DNA from: Polyangia bacterium
Lineage (GTDB): Bacteria; Myxococcota_A; Polyangia; Nannocystales; Nannocystaceae
Direction: 5' to 3'
Assembly (NCBI GenBank): GCA_030424595.1
Contig: JAUHWG010000014.1
Coordinates: forward strand, 178,910 to 242,909
Length of the DNA stretch: 64,000 nucleotides
This document shows, in pieces, positions 1-14,023 of the stretch. The notes under the pieces were generated by a model. It searched no databases and was not told where the DNA came from. It was given only the letters and a program-made list of their open reading frames with translations. Position numbers and translations under genes: made by a program. Every line of letters starts with the position of its first letter. The first letter of the stretch is position 1.

Positions 1-47
1 CCACGGTCGCGGGTTTCAACGATGAGCTGAGCGAGGGCGCTGTCCAT
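1..47 (-). CDS. 5' end of a gene running off the left edge
   Basis: An ATG on the minus strand at 47 opens a frame that stays open to the window edge (MDSALAQLIVETRDR...). A plausible ribosome-binding site (AAGGG) lies about 6 nt upstream of the ATG. Only 15 codons are visible, so no function can be given. Its upstream gap (48-222) holds an 8-bp palindrome GTGTACAC at 80-87. Confidence 0.5.
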   Translation of the reverse strand, partial: MDSALAQLIVETRDR

Positions 48-222
48 GGGGGTCCCTTTCAAGAACGGAAGAGTGTCCTGTGTACACTAAGTCGAGGCCG
101 GACGACAAGCGGAGGTTCGGGCGTTTCGACGTAGGGCGTTGAAACCCGCCCCCGGGGTCGTCGAGGGCGATGGGCTCGGCGAGCTTGGAGGCGAGGGCGA
201 GCGCGGCCCTCGGGCCGCCGGG

Positions 223-3813
<3,591 letters not shown>

Positions 3814-3925
3814 CGGTGATCGACCCCTGCTCTTCAACGCGCAGCGCTCGGCGACGGCGTAGCGGCGGCCTTGGGCGCCAATTCCCGAGCTTGGACGCCG
3901 CTGGCGGCCCGTCGTGAAGGTCCTG

Positions 3926-4109
3926 CGCGCTCTCGCGTGCCCTCGTCGCCCCTCTCGGCTCCGGCAATCCCGCGGTAGAGGCGGGCACAGCGGCGCAGGA
4001 GACTTCGCCGCGGAGTCCGAACGCGCTCTCGCGTGCCCTCGTCGACCCTCTCGGAGCCGCCGAGCTCGCGGTAGAGGCGGGCACAGCGGCGCAGGAGACT
4101 TCGCCGCGG
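3926..4109. repeat. Two-copy 88-bp direct repeat (96-bp period)
   Basis: Copy 1 is 3926-4013 and copy 2 is 4022-4109. They are nearly identical at their ends (CGCGCTCTCGCGTGCCCTCG at the start, GCAGGAGACTTCGCCGCGG at the end), with a divergent middle. The pair fills much of the 426-bp gap between the divergent WD40 kinase and the gene at 4240. The period is divisible by 3 and one frame is open through it, but the translation is Arg/Gly low complexity. I do not call a gene here. Confidence 0.85.
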
Positions 4110-4239
4110 GTCGCCAGGGCGAGAGCGGCGGGCAGAAACGGTCCGTAGAGGAGGCTGCCGAAGGGAGCGTCGTCGCTGCGGCTGGCACGAGCGCGGCCGC
4201 CGACGCTACCATCGCACTATCACAAGCGCTCGCACAGCC

Positions 4240-5277
4240 GTGGTGGGCGGAGCTCGCCGACGCCGTCACCCTCGCCACTACGCCGTCCTCGGGGCGATTG
4301 TGGTCGCTCTCCTAGGCGGCGAGGCTTCGGCGCGGTCCTTGGTCGATGCGGAGCCCCCTGGCAGGTCCGGGAGCGCGCCGCAGGGCGAGGGAGCCGGGAG
4401 CGCGGAGGGGCCGGGGAGCGCGGAGGGGTGGGGGCGTCCGGATGGATCGGAGAGCCCCGACGGGTCAGAGAGATCCGCGATCCTCGAGGGCCCCGTCGGG
4501 GCGTCGCCAGCGACCGAGTCGACCGAGCTCTCCTCCGAGGACGAGGCGCTCCTCGAGAGCACGCGGCGCTCCGCGGCGGCGCAGGTGCGCTGTGACGCGG
4601 GGGACTTTGACGGCGCGATCGCCCTCTGGAGCGAGCTCCTCGCGGAGGTCTCGCCGACCCCCGAGCAGGCGCCGCGGCGGGCCTCGATCCTCCTCGCGAT
4701 CGTCGACGCCCACGAGCGGGCCTACGTCGCCGAGCGGGATCCTCGGCGTCTGCGGGTGGCGATCGAGCTCCTCGATCACTACCTCGGCGAGCTCGCGCCG
4801 ACCGACGACGAGAACCGTGTCGCGGTGGAGGCTCGGCGCAGCGCGCTCGTCCTCCGCCTCGAGGCGGCGGCGACGGGACCCGAGGGCGGAGGCGGCGATG
4901 ATGCTGGACCTGTGCGGCGTGGCCCCGATCCGCAGGTGCTGGAGCGGGCGGCGAGGCGTTGGACCGTTCTCGGGGGGGCGCTCGTCGGCGTCGGCGCAGG
5001 CGGACTCGCGATGATGGGCGCAGGCATGGGCCTCGGTCGACGAGCCGACGTCGCCCTCACCGAGGCGGTCGACCGATCGCCGACGGACCCCCAGAGGAGC
5101 GGCGCTATCGAGGATGCCTACGCCGACGGGCTCGCGGCGAACCGCCTCGCGTACGCGGGGGGGATCGCGGGCGGGCTCCTGCTCGTCGGCGGCAGCGTGG
5201 CCCTGCTCCGGGGCCGTCGCCTCCGCCTCGCCCCGGGCCCCGTCGCGCTGGGGCTCGCGGTGGGCGGTCGATTCTAG
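4240..5277 (+). CDS. Exported protein with TPR-like region and C-terminal membrane segments
   Basis: A 345-aa protein of unknown function. The N-terminus has a signal peptide: an Arg-rich n-region, hydrophobic YAVLGAIVVALLGG and a likely cleavage after ASA. A Gly/Ser/Pro/Glu low-complexity stretch follows (about residues 35-100). A helical, TPR-like region comes next (about 110-210; the segment with DFDGAIALWSELLAEV resembles a tetratricopeptide). Two hydrophobic segments near the C-terminus (around 245-270 and 305-330) look like membrane helices. It diverges from the WD40 kinase and converges on the second kinase; similar small TPR/membrane proteins often sit beside myxobacterial kinases, so a signalling-linked role is possible. 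The start is GTG with no clear RBS and is uncertain. Confidence 0.75.
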   Translation: MVGGARRRRHPRHYAVLGAIVVALLGGEASARSLVDAEPPGRSGSAPQGEGAGSAEGPGSAEGWGRPDGSESPDGSERSAILEGPVGASPATESTELSSEDEALLESTRRSAAAQVRCDAGDFDGAIALWSELLAEVSPTPEQAPRRASILLAIVDAHERAYVAERDPRRLRVAIELLDHYLGELAPTDDENRVAVEARRSALVLRLEAAATGPEGGGGDDAGPVRRGPDPQVLERAARRWTVLGGALVGVGAGGLAMMGAGMGLGRRADVALTEAVDRSPTDPQRSGAIEDAYADGLAANRLAYAGGIAGGLLLVGGSVALLRGRRLRLAPGPVALGLAVGGRF

Positions 5278-5344
5278 CGACGCTCGTCGCCTCCGCTCGT
5301 CGCCTCGGCGATTCGACCCGCCGAGCCCGGCTTGCGTCGGCCAA

Positions 5345-5410
5345 GCTCGGCTCGGCTCGGCTCGGCTCGGCTCGGCTCGGCTCGGCTCGGCTCGGCTCGG
5401 CTCGGCTCGG

Positions 5411-5412
<2 letters not shown>
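5345..5412. repeat. Pentanucleotide array (GCTCG)n, about 13.6 copies
   Basis: A perfect 68-bp run of GCTCG units lies between the convergent genes ending at 5277 and 5411. The last unit touches the stop codon (5411-5413) of the minus-strand kinase. Changes in copy number would not alter either protein. It could affect transcript ends, or simply be slippage. Confidence 0.97.
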
Positions 5413-8206
<2,794 letters not shown>

Positions 8207-8215
8207 CTGCGATCG

Positions 8216-8221
8216 AGTGTA
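8216..8221 (-). promoter_or_regulatory. -10-like box, possible leaderless start
   Basis: TACACT on the minus strand ends 9 nt before ATG 8206 of the TPR kinase. No clear -35 is seen. Confidence 0.4.
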
Positions 8222-8415
8222 CGCCTTCGTCTCCGCAGCTCGGCTGTCCGCGCAGGGCAGACGTCGTACTCAGCGCGAGAGGGCGCGGGCTCGATCCTCG
8301 CGGTGGTCGATGGGGGCTGCTGCACCGGCTCCACCAGAAGGGGCGCCGGAGGGGAGGCGGCCCAAGCCAGGGTCTAGGAGGGCCCACGGTCGCTGAATCG
8401 CCTCGTATTCACGCC

Positions 8416-8478
8416 GCACGGTCGGGGACTGCGAATTGTCTTGCACACCGTCGGAAGTGCTCTATTTTTGCACGGTCA
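8416..8478 (+). promoter_or_regulatory. Three GCAC(AC)CGTC-like boxes at 27-nt steps, with a promoter
   Basis: GCACGGTCG (8416), GCACACCGTCG (8443) and GCACGGTCA (8470) begin exactly 27 nt apart; the last runs into ATG 8478. A sigma-70-like promoter overlaps: TTGCAC (8441-8446), 16-nt spacer, TATTTT (8463-8468). The -10 ends 9 nt before the ATG. The layout is compatible with an operator and a near-leaderless transcript. Confidence 0.45.
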
Positions 8479-9296
8479 TGCAAAAAGTTTCCGCGCGTCT
8501 TCAAGAGGCACCTCTCCAGCTCCTTCGGCGGGCGATGGGCGACCGCTTCACTCGCCGGAAGAAGATCCGCCGCTTCGCGAACGCGCTGCGGAGCTTCGGC
8601 GACGAGGCTCGGGTTCGCCCCCGCCTCGTCCGCCTCAAAGAGCTCGGCTGGATCGAAGAGGTGCCGACCCGGGTCCAGCGGATCGTCGGCGCGCTCGACA
8701 TGGTCCGCTTTTGGATCGTCCCCTGCGCGGCCGACTACTACAAGTCGAAGGGGATCAACTTCTACTTCCACACGCTGCTCCGCTTCCTCGACGATCCGGC
8801 CTCGCTGATCGATCCGCTCGGCCTCAACTCGGAGCGCGACACGATCATCGGCCACGTTCTCCAGGTGGTGCACGCCAACCCCGACTACGACCTCCAGCTC
8901 CTCGAGTCGTTCGAGGACGGGCTCGACGCGATGGAGGCTCAGGTGCGATCGATCCTCGACGGGACCCATCCGCGGGCGAGCTCGATCCTCGCGACGGTCG
9001 AGGACCCCGAGTATCACGCCCGCCTCCTCGAGCATGTCGCCCGCTTCAAGCGATCGCGCGGGCAGGGGCGCTCTCTGCTCCGAGAGAACATCCAGGAGGA
9101 CAGGCACTTCCAGGTGCTCGAGCGGACCTTCGGCGAGCTGCCGAACGCGATGCGCTACTTCTCCAAGCTCCCGCGGACCCCACGGGCCGCGGCGAGGCAC
9201 CTCTTGACCTGCCGAACGTTCCCCCACGAGCTGGCGGAGGTCCCCGCCTCGCCGCCGTCAGGGCGAAGTTCTAGCGGCACGATCGCCAAAAGCTGA
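8478..9296 (+). CDS. Conserved hypothetical protein, soluble, helical
   Basis: 272 aa, no recognised function. There is no signal peptide or membrane segment. The N-terminus is basic (RFTRRKKIRRFANALR). The core has conserved-looking motifs such as GLNSERDTIIGHVLQVVHANP, with many aromatic, acidic and His residues, and is mostly alpha-helical. From memory, similar proteins without assigned function occur in other Myxococcota; that needs a search. ATG 8478 (MQKVSARL) was chosen because the promoter-like sequence ends just before it. An in-frame TTG at 8436 would start inside the promoter. The AT-rich upstream region is notable against the local base composition. Confidence 0.8.
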   Translation: MQKVSARLQEAPLQLLRRAMGDRFTRRKKIRRFANALRSFGDEARVRPRLVRLKELGWIEEVPTRVQRIVGALDMVRFWIVPCAADYYKSKGINFYFHTLLRFLDDPASLIDPLGLNSERDTIIGHVLQVVHANPDYDLQLLESFEDGLDAMEAQVRSILDGTHPRASSILATVEDPEYHARLLEHVARFKRSRGQGRSLLRENIQEDRHFQVLERTFGELPNAMRYFSKLPRTPRAAARHLLTCRTFPHELAEVPASPPSGRSSSGTIAKS

Positions 9297-9439
9297 CGCA
9301 ACGGCGGGAAATTCTTGCGCTTCTTGATCGAAGAGAACGGTCCTACTGTGGATCTGCGACGTCGACATGACGTCGCGCAGAACAGGACCGATCTCGCGGT
9401 GGCCGACGTTGCGGCGCACGGGATCAGGAGGGTGCACAC

Positions 9440-9583
9440 ATGTCGATCGCTACAATTCTTCTCATCCCCACGTCGGAATTCATCGCCCTCTACGGCGTCT
9501 GGTTGGTCGGGGCGCTCGGCGTCGCCGGGCTGATGGTCATGCTGATGATCCGTCTTCGGGTCCTCGGCCCTGGCGAGGAGTAG
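9440..9583 (+). CDS. 47-aa single-helix membrane protein
   Basis: A small ORF starting ATG 9440 and ending TAG 9581-9583. CAGGAGGG sits about 7 nt upstream of the ATG, one of the clearest ribosome-binding sites in the window. The product starts MSIATILL, continues with FIALYGVWLVGALGVAGLM and ends RLRVLGPGEE: one long hydrophobic segment followed by a short basic/acidic tail. That is the profile of a one-pass inner-membrane microprotein. No family is recognised. It lies alone between a hypothetical gene and a lipoprotein gene. Confidence 0.65.
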   Translation: MSIATILLIPTSEFIALYGVWLVGALGVAGLMVMLMIRLRVLGPGEE

Positions 9584-9762
9584 GCCCCTCCAGCCCGCTG
9601 GCCCCGGCCCTACACCGGTCGGCCAGCGATAGGCCTCGCGGACTATCGCGCAGGGCCTGCGCGTGAAGGTCGGGCTGCGCTCTCTGTGCAGCGCGGAACA
9701 CGACGGTGGATCCTATTCGCAGCGCCGATGATCGCCGCTTCGGGGGGGCCTTCGGGACCTGC

Positions 9763-9792
9763 TTGTCACTGTCACGATGGTCGGCGTAGACT
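9763..9792 (+). promoter_or_regulatory. Sigma-70-like promoter
   Basis: TTGTCA (9763-9768), 18-nt spacer, TAGACT (9787-9792). It reads toward the lipoprotein gene. An in-frame ATG lies 8 nt after the -10, at 9801. Confidence 0.5.
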
Positions 9793-9875
9793 CACCGGGC
9801 ATGGATATCTCGTCGTTCCCCGGAGTCCACGCCACGGGACGAGCGAGTCGGCGCTCCGGTGTCCGCGCGGGCCCG

Positions 9876-10520
9876 ATGAAGAGGACCGACCAGGGGGGCG
9901 GGGAAGCCTGCATCGCCGACATCTTGTCGGACCGGCGATGCGTTCGCGCGCGCACGCGGAGCACGCCGCGGTGGCGCTTTGGCCTCCTTCGGACCCGCCG
10001 AGCCGCGCTCATCGTGGCGTTCATGCTCGGGCCTGCCTACGGCTGCGCGACCTCGGGCTCTGGGACCCCGTCGGTCGTCGGCGGCCCGGGCTCACCGTCG
10101 ACCGCGGCGGACACGTCGGAGACGGAGACGGAGACGGAGGCGGAGACGGCAGATCCCACGGATGTGCCGATCGACGGGCCGACGAGCCCGCGAGCGCAGG
10201 CGATCGACGCCGACGTTCGCCGCCTGCTCGCTGAGGTCTACGGCGCTGCGTCGTTGGTGGGCGAGGAGCGGATCGAGGGCGCCGGGGAGACGATCGAGGA
10301 GCTCCGTTACCGCCTCGGTCGGGCTCACGGTCCGGAGGACGGGGCCACGCTCGTCCAGGCGCTCGGCGAGCTCGGCTATGCGATCGAGCGTGCGCTGGTC
10401 GACGACGGGGCCGCGGCGATCTTCGCCTTCGCCCACGGGTCGAGCCTGATCATGAAGGCCGACGTCGGCTCGACGAGCTTGGTGATCTCGATCGCCACGC
10501 ACGGCGCGAGCGAGGGCTGA
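9876..10520 (+). CDS. Predicted lipoprotein, unknown function
   Basis: About 214 aa from ATG 9876. A hydrophobic stretch (AALIVAFMLGPAYGC) ends in a lipobox-like AYGC, so the mature protein should start at that Cys and be membrane-anchored. A Thr/Glu/Ser linker (TSETETETEAE) follows. The ~100-residue C-terminal domain has no recognised motif. The start is uncertain: from 9876 the n-region is about 45 residues, long for a signal peptide, and ATG 9801 lies directly after a good promoter but would make it longer still. An unannotated non-ATG start nearer the hydrophobic stretch is possible. Confidence 0.65.
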   Translation: MKRTDQGGGEACIADILSDRRCVRARTRSTPRWRFGLLRTRRAALIVAFMLGPAYGCATSGSGTPSVVGGPGSPSTAADTSETETETEAETADPTDVPIDGPTSPRAQAIDADVRRLLAEVYGAASLVGEERIEGAGETIEELRYRLGRAHGPEDGATLVQALGELGYAIERALVDDGAAAIFAFAHGSSLIMKADVGSTSLVISIATHGASEG

Positions 10521-10529
10521 GTCCGACGA

Positions 10530-10620
10530 TGAGCCGAGGTCGCGACGAGTGCCGCGGTCGCGAAGAGTGCCGCGGTCGCGCAACGGGCTGAGGTCGCGCA
10601 ACGGGCCTCGCGCGGTCGCT
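10530..10620. repeat. Imperfect direct repeats in a convergent gap
   Basis: The 112-bp gap between two convergent genes is built from degenerate units (TGCCGCGGTCGCG twice, GAGGTCGCGCAACGGGC once with a near copy). No coding capacity or clear terminator stem was recognised. Confidence 0.6.
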
Positions 10621-10632
10621 CGGGCGAGGTGC

Positions 10633-12339
10633 CTACGGGGACCTGTAGAGGCCCTCGATCCAGCGGCGCCAGGCCGTGGGCGAACCATCCTCCGAGCGGA
10701 AGGTCGGCGCAGAGCTGAGGTCGTCGACGCGGGCGGCCAGCTCCTCGGCGCTGCGAGGGAGCCAGAGGGCCAGCCCCGAGAGGCCGCTGTCAAAGGGGGG
10801 GCTGTCGTAGAGAGCGCCGGCCGCGGACGCGAGGACGGTCGCCGCGAGAGCTCCCTCAAGGGCGGCGATCTGCTCTCGGAGGGCGGCGGTCGTCCTGGAG
10901 GTCGATCCGCCTGGACGGCCCAGCTCTTGCGCGGCCAGGCGATCCAAGGAGCGGAGGGTGAGCCCGAGATCACGGGTACCGCCGAGGAAGGCGGGGATGC
11001 CCCGAGGCGAGAGCAGATCCTGGAGCCCGATCGCCCGCAGCGGCTCTTCGTCGACCCAGGCCGTGAGGGCGCGGGCGAGCGCTTCGATGCCGGGCAGGAG
11101 CCGCTGGCGAAGCGGCCGGCTGGCGACGACCGAGATCGCGTAGGTCGAGGCGGCCGGCGGTTGGGCGTCGACGCGGCGCTCGTAGTGGCCGTCGCGTATC
11201 GCCTCTGCGTAGACGCTGGGGAGCGCGGCCGCGAGCCGGCAGGGGCGACCGGCGGGGGGCGCCGGGCAGGTTGCGGAGGCGGTCGGCGGGTCCGCGTCGA
11301 GCCGGGGCAGGAGCGCGCTGTAGGGCAGCCCTGGGTAGGGGGCGATCGGCTCGTAGGCGCCGATGAAGTCGGCCGAGTCGGCGAGGGCCGCCGTCACCTC
11401 GACGCTCTGCATGAGGCAGGCGTCGAGGAGGAGGAGGTCGAGCGGGGAGCTCTTGGTGTCGGCGTCGGCGTCGGCGTCATCGGTGTCGTCGGTGTCGTCG
11501 GCGTCGTCGTCGACCGCGGCGTCGAGCGCTGCGGCGAGGCTGGGGATGTCGAGCACCTCGCCCTGGCTGTGGTCAAAGGCGATCCCGCCGACAAAGCCGC
11601 CCTCGCGCTCCTCGTAGCGGACGGGTCCCGCAGACGGACCCGCAGACGGACCCGCAGACGGACCCGCAGACGGTCCCGCAGACGGACCCGCAGGTCGCCA
11701 TCCCTGACCGTGCCCCCAGATGATCACGGCCGTGTGCTCCGCCGGATAGCGCTCGACACCCCAGCGGACGAAGTCCTCCAGCTCCGCCGCCGCAGGTCGA
11801 CGCTCATCGTCCCGCAGCTCGACGATCGGCGAACGGATCCGCGCCGGGGTCGCGTCGACGAAGTCGGCCGCCGAGGTCGCGGGCACGGCCTCCGGATCAT
11901 GAAAGAGGTGGAGACGGCGCAGGCCGCTGGGACCCTGGAGATCGAGGTGGACGATGATGTCGTGATCCAGGGTCGACGCGGCGCCGAGGGTCGTCTCGAT
12001 GTCGTCGAGGTTCCAGTAGGCGTGGAGCGGCAGATCCTCGTTGTCCGCGGCCATGTAGAGAAGCACAGTCCAGACCTTGCGGCAGCGCTCGCGCTCGGCG
12101 CGGGCCGCATAGTCGGCGTAGCCGAGGTTGCCGCGCGGGCTCCTGCTGGCGTCGCGCCCGTGATCGTATTCGCCCGCCCTCGTGTCGCCCCAGCGCTCGC
12201 GACAGCTAGGGAGCGCGGCGGGAGTGGCCTGTGCGTCTGCGGCCTCGGTCCTTGCGTCCGACTCCGGGGCTCGGGTCGGGGCTGCGTGGCAGCCGAGGAT
12301 CCACAGGCTGGCCGCCGCGATGCGGAGGCGATCAGCCAT
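10633..12339 (-). CDS. Clostripain-family (C11) cysteine peptidase lipoprotein
   Basis: 568 aa. The N-terminus is a short lipoprotein signal (ASLWILGC, Cys17). The catalytic region matches family C11: strand motif WTVLLYMAADNEDL (about 90-103), catalytic His210 in AVIIWGHGQGW and catalytic Cys308 in LLLLDACLMQ. Family knowledge: C11 peptidases cleave after basic residues and often mature by self-cleavage. Just after the His motif is an insert of five GPSA units, with 12-bp DNA repeats at about 11630-11700. A Asp-rich tract (DDADDTDDTDDADADAD) lies between the His and Cys segments, where these enzymes are often processed. The ATG lies inside the upstream transglutaminase gene (8-nt overlap), so the two are translationally coupled. 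Confidence 0.88.
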   Translation of the reverse strand: MADRLRIAAASLWILGCHAAPTRAPESDARTEAADAQATPAALPSCRERWGDTRAGEYDHGRDASRSPRGNLGYADYAARAERERCRKVWTVLLYMAADNEDLPLHAYWNLDDIETTLGAASTLDHDIIVHLDLQGPSGLRRLHLFHDPEAVPATSAADFVDATPARIRSPIVELRDDERRPAAAELEDFVRWGVERYPAEHTAVIIWGHGQGWRPAGPSAGPSAGPSAGPSAGPSAGPVRYEEREGGFVGGIAFDHSQGEVLDIPSLAAALDAAVDDDADDTDDTDDADADADTKSSPLDLLLLDACLMQSVEVTAALADSADFIGAYEPIAPYPGLPYSALLPRLDADPPTASATCPAPPAGRPCRLAAALPSVYAEAIRDGHYERRVDAQPPAASTYAISVVASRPLRQRLLPGIEALARALTAWVDEEPLRAIGLQDLLSPRGIPAFLGGTRDLGLTLRSLDRLAAQELGRPGGSTSRTTAALREQIAALEGALAATVLASAAGALYDSPPFDSGLSGLALWLPRSAEELAARVDDLSSAPTFRSEDGSPTAWRRWIEGLYRSP

Positions 12340-13813
12340 CGGCCAGCTCGATCAGCCCCTCGACGATCCGGGCGAGCGGGGCTGCGCTCGTGAGGGACGC
12401 GGCGGCTCGGCTCGCGGCGTTGCGCCAGCTCTCGGGGAGCGGTTGGTTCGGGTCCCAGGCCCCGCGGGCAAAGGCGTCCGCCGAGGTCTTGGCCCGGGCG
12501 TCGACCGGGGGCGTCCAGAGGAAGTCGGGGTGGCGGTTGGTGTACCACTCGCCGCCGATGATCGTGCCGGCGGCGTCGAGCTCGAGATCGTAGACGTAGC
12601 GGACCTCGTGGATCGCGTCGCGGGCGGGGCTGTCGGTCGGCGCGTGGCTCGGCGCGGTCTCGACGACATAGCCTACGGTCATGACGATCCCGGCGATCGA
12701 GGCGACGTTGGGCGAGCGATAGGTCCGAAACCAGTCGCGCGTGAAGTCGCGGTAGGGGACCTTCGCCCCGTGGAGCGTCGGGCTGAAGCGGAGCGTCTGC
12801 GGGTTGAAGTGGTGGTAGCGGTAGGAGAAGAGCGGCTGGTTCCAGACCTCGTAGTCGAAGGTCGCGTCGATGATCATCGACCGTCGCGCGTGGCCAATCT
12901 GGTTGACCACGGCGAGGTGCCAGGAGCCGGGGTTGGTGTCGAAGCAGTGCTGCGAGACCACCCGGCCGACGCGATCGCGGGCCGGATCCCTGTCGTTGCA
13001 GCGGCCGCCGATGAAGCGGCTGACGGTGTCGGTGTGGGCCCAGAGGAGCGAGGCGAGCCCCTTGATGTCGGAGGGGAAGAAGCGCAGGCGGGTGACGCCG
13101 TCGGCGGCTAGCACGGTCACCTCCCGCCGCGGGCGACGGAGCATGTAGGCGGCGGGCGCCCAGCCGTGGCAGATCCCCATCCAGGTCTCGACCTTGCCGT
13201 AGCGCTCGAAGTAGCCCTCGCCCTCGGCCCACATCGCCCGCGTGAGACCACCGCTCCGATCTCCGATCAAGAGGTCGTACTTCTCGGAGGGGGAGAGGCG
13301 CTCGATCGCAAGCGCGTCACCGCTGGCGATGATCGACGCAGGCGGGCGCTCATGGGTGTAGCGCCGGTTTTGCTCCCAGCGATCGCCGCCGGGGAAGGCG
13401 GGGTCGGCGTAGCGGGCCCCGAGGATTCCGCGGCAGATAGCCCAGTAGTCGTCGGACCAGGGGGACTGGCGGAGCTCGGCGCTGCGCAGGTTCGCCTCCT
13501 CCATCGTCGCCAGATCTGTGTAGGTGAGGCGATCGACGAGGCTCTCGGCGCGATCGCTGAATTCGTAGGGGGCGCGCCCGGGGAGCACGTCGCCCAGGCG
13601 TATGAGCACGCCGCGGTCGATCATCGCCTGGGCGCGGCGGAGGTCATCGCGGCCGTCGACATAGCGGCGGCTGGCGATCGAGTCGGCGGCGAAGGCCGTC
13701 TTGTGGACCTCCCGACCCTGGCGATCGTGCTTTGGGGGCAGGGCGTCGAGGGCCTGCGCCGGGTCGCGGGCGAAGGCCTCGAGGAGTTGGTTTACCGAGC
13801 GTTCGTCGGACAT
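12332..13813 (-). CDS. Transglutaminase-elicitor-like protein
   Basis: 493 aa. It matches what I know of the transglutaminase elicitor family (GP42/M81D-type, first known from oomycetes): DDYWAICRGILGARYADP, then LSPSEKYDLLIGD, then the probable catalytic centre WMGICHGWAPAAYM (Cys215, His216). A second segment, SWHLAVVNQIG followed by IDATFDYEVWNQP, could supply the His/Asp of the triad. Family knowledge: these enzymes cross-link Gln and Lys side chains. There is no obvious signal peptide, so the location is unclear. The ATG has GGAG about 8 nt upstream. It is first in a two-gene minus-strand unit and overlaps the clostripain gene by 8 nt. Confidence 0.82.
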   Translation of the reverse strand: MSDERSVNQLLEAFARDPAQALDALPPKHDRQGREVHKTAFAADSIASRRYVDGRDDLRRAQAMIDRGVLIRLGDVLPGRAPYEFSDRAESLVDRLTYTDLATMEEANLRSAELRQSPWSDDYWAICRGILGARYADPAFPGGDRWEQNRRYTHERPPASIIASGDALAIERLSPSEKYDLLIGDRSGGLTRAMWAEGEGYFERYGKVETWMGICHGWAPAAYMLRRPRREVTVLAADGVTRLRFFPSDIKGLASLLWAHTDTVSRFIGGRCNDRDPARDRVGRVVSQHCFDTNPGSWHLAVVNQIGHARRSMIIDATFDYEVWNQPLFSYRYHHFNPQTLRFSPTLHGAKVPYRDFTRDWFRTYRSPNVASIAGIVMTVGYVVETAPSHAPTDSPARDAIHEVRYVYDLELDAAGTIIGGEWYTNRHPDFLWTPPVDARAKTSADAFARGAWDPNQPLPESWRNAASRAAASLTSAAPLARIVEGLIELADG

Positions 13814-13944
13814 CGTCGCCGCTCCAGGGTAGCGGGGGTCTGCGCCTGGGGTGGCCGGGAAAGGGGCGAGGGTCGAGATTTGCGGGGCTGGCGCGAGGGG
13901 GCAGCTTCGCGCGGCCGTGAGGGAGCGGCCGTCAGCCGTGGTCG

Positions 13945-13974
13945 TTCACCGCGACGAAACCCTGGTGATACACT
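13945..13974 (+). promoter_or_regulatory. Sigma-70-like promoter upstream of the kinase-like gene
   Basis: TTCACC (13945-13950), 18-nt spacer, TACACT (13969-13974). Transcription would begin near 13981, within or just before the small leader ORF. Confidence 0.4.
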
Positions 13975-13978
13975 CCCG

Positions 13979-14023
13979 ATGGCAATGGACGAGACGAGAG
14001 CCGCCACGGAGGCCGCTGCGTGA
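13979..14023 (+). other. Leader ORF overlapping the kinase-like start (GTGA)
   Basis: ATG 13979 (or in-frame 13985) opens a 14-codon frame, MAMDETRAATEAAA, whose TGA overlaps the GTG start of the next gene as GTGA. It may serve translational coupling from a near-leaderless transcript. It could also be chance. Confidence 0.4.

Noticed and set aside
3814..4278. Extension of the WD40 kinase to an upstream start near 4278
   Set aside because: The extra N-terminal stretch is low complexity, contains the duplicated block and overlaps the divergent gene; the kinase domain starts far downstream.
3914..4315. An Arg/Gly-rich ORF through the 96-bp repeat
   Set aside because: The translation is repeat low complexity with no motif and no RBS; it follows from the repeat period being a multiple of 3.
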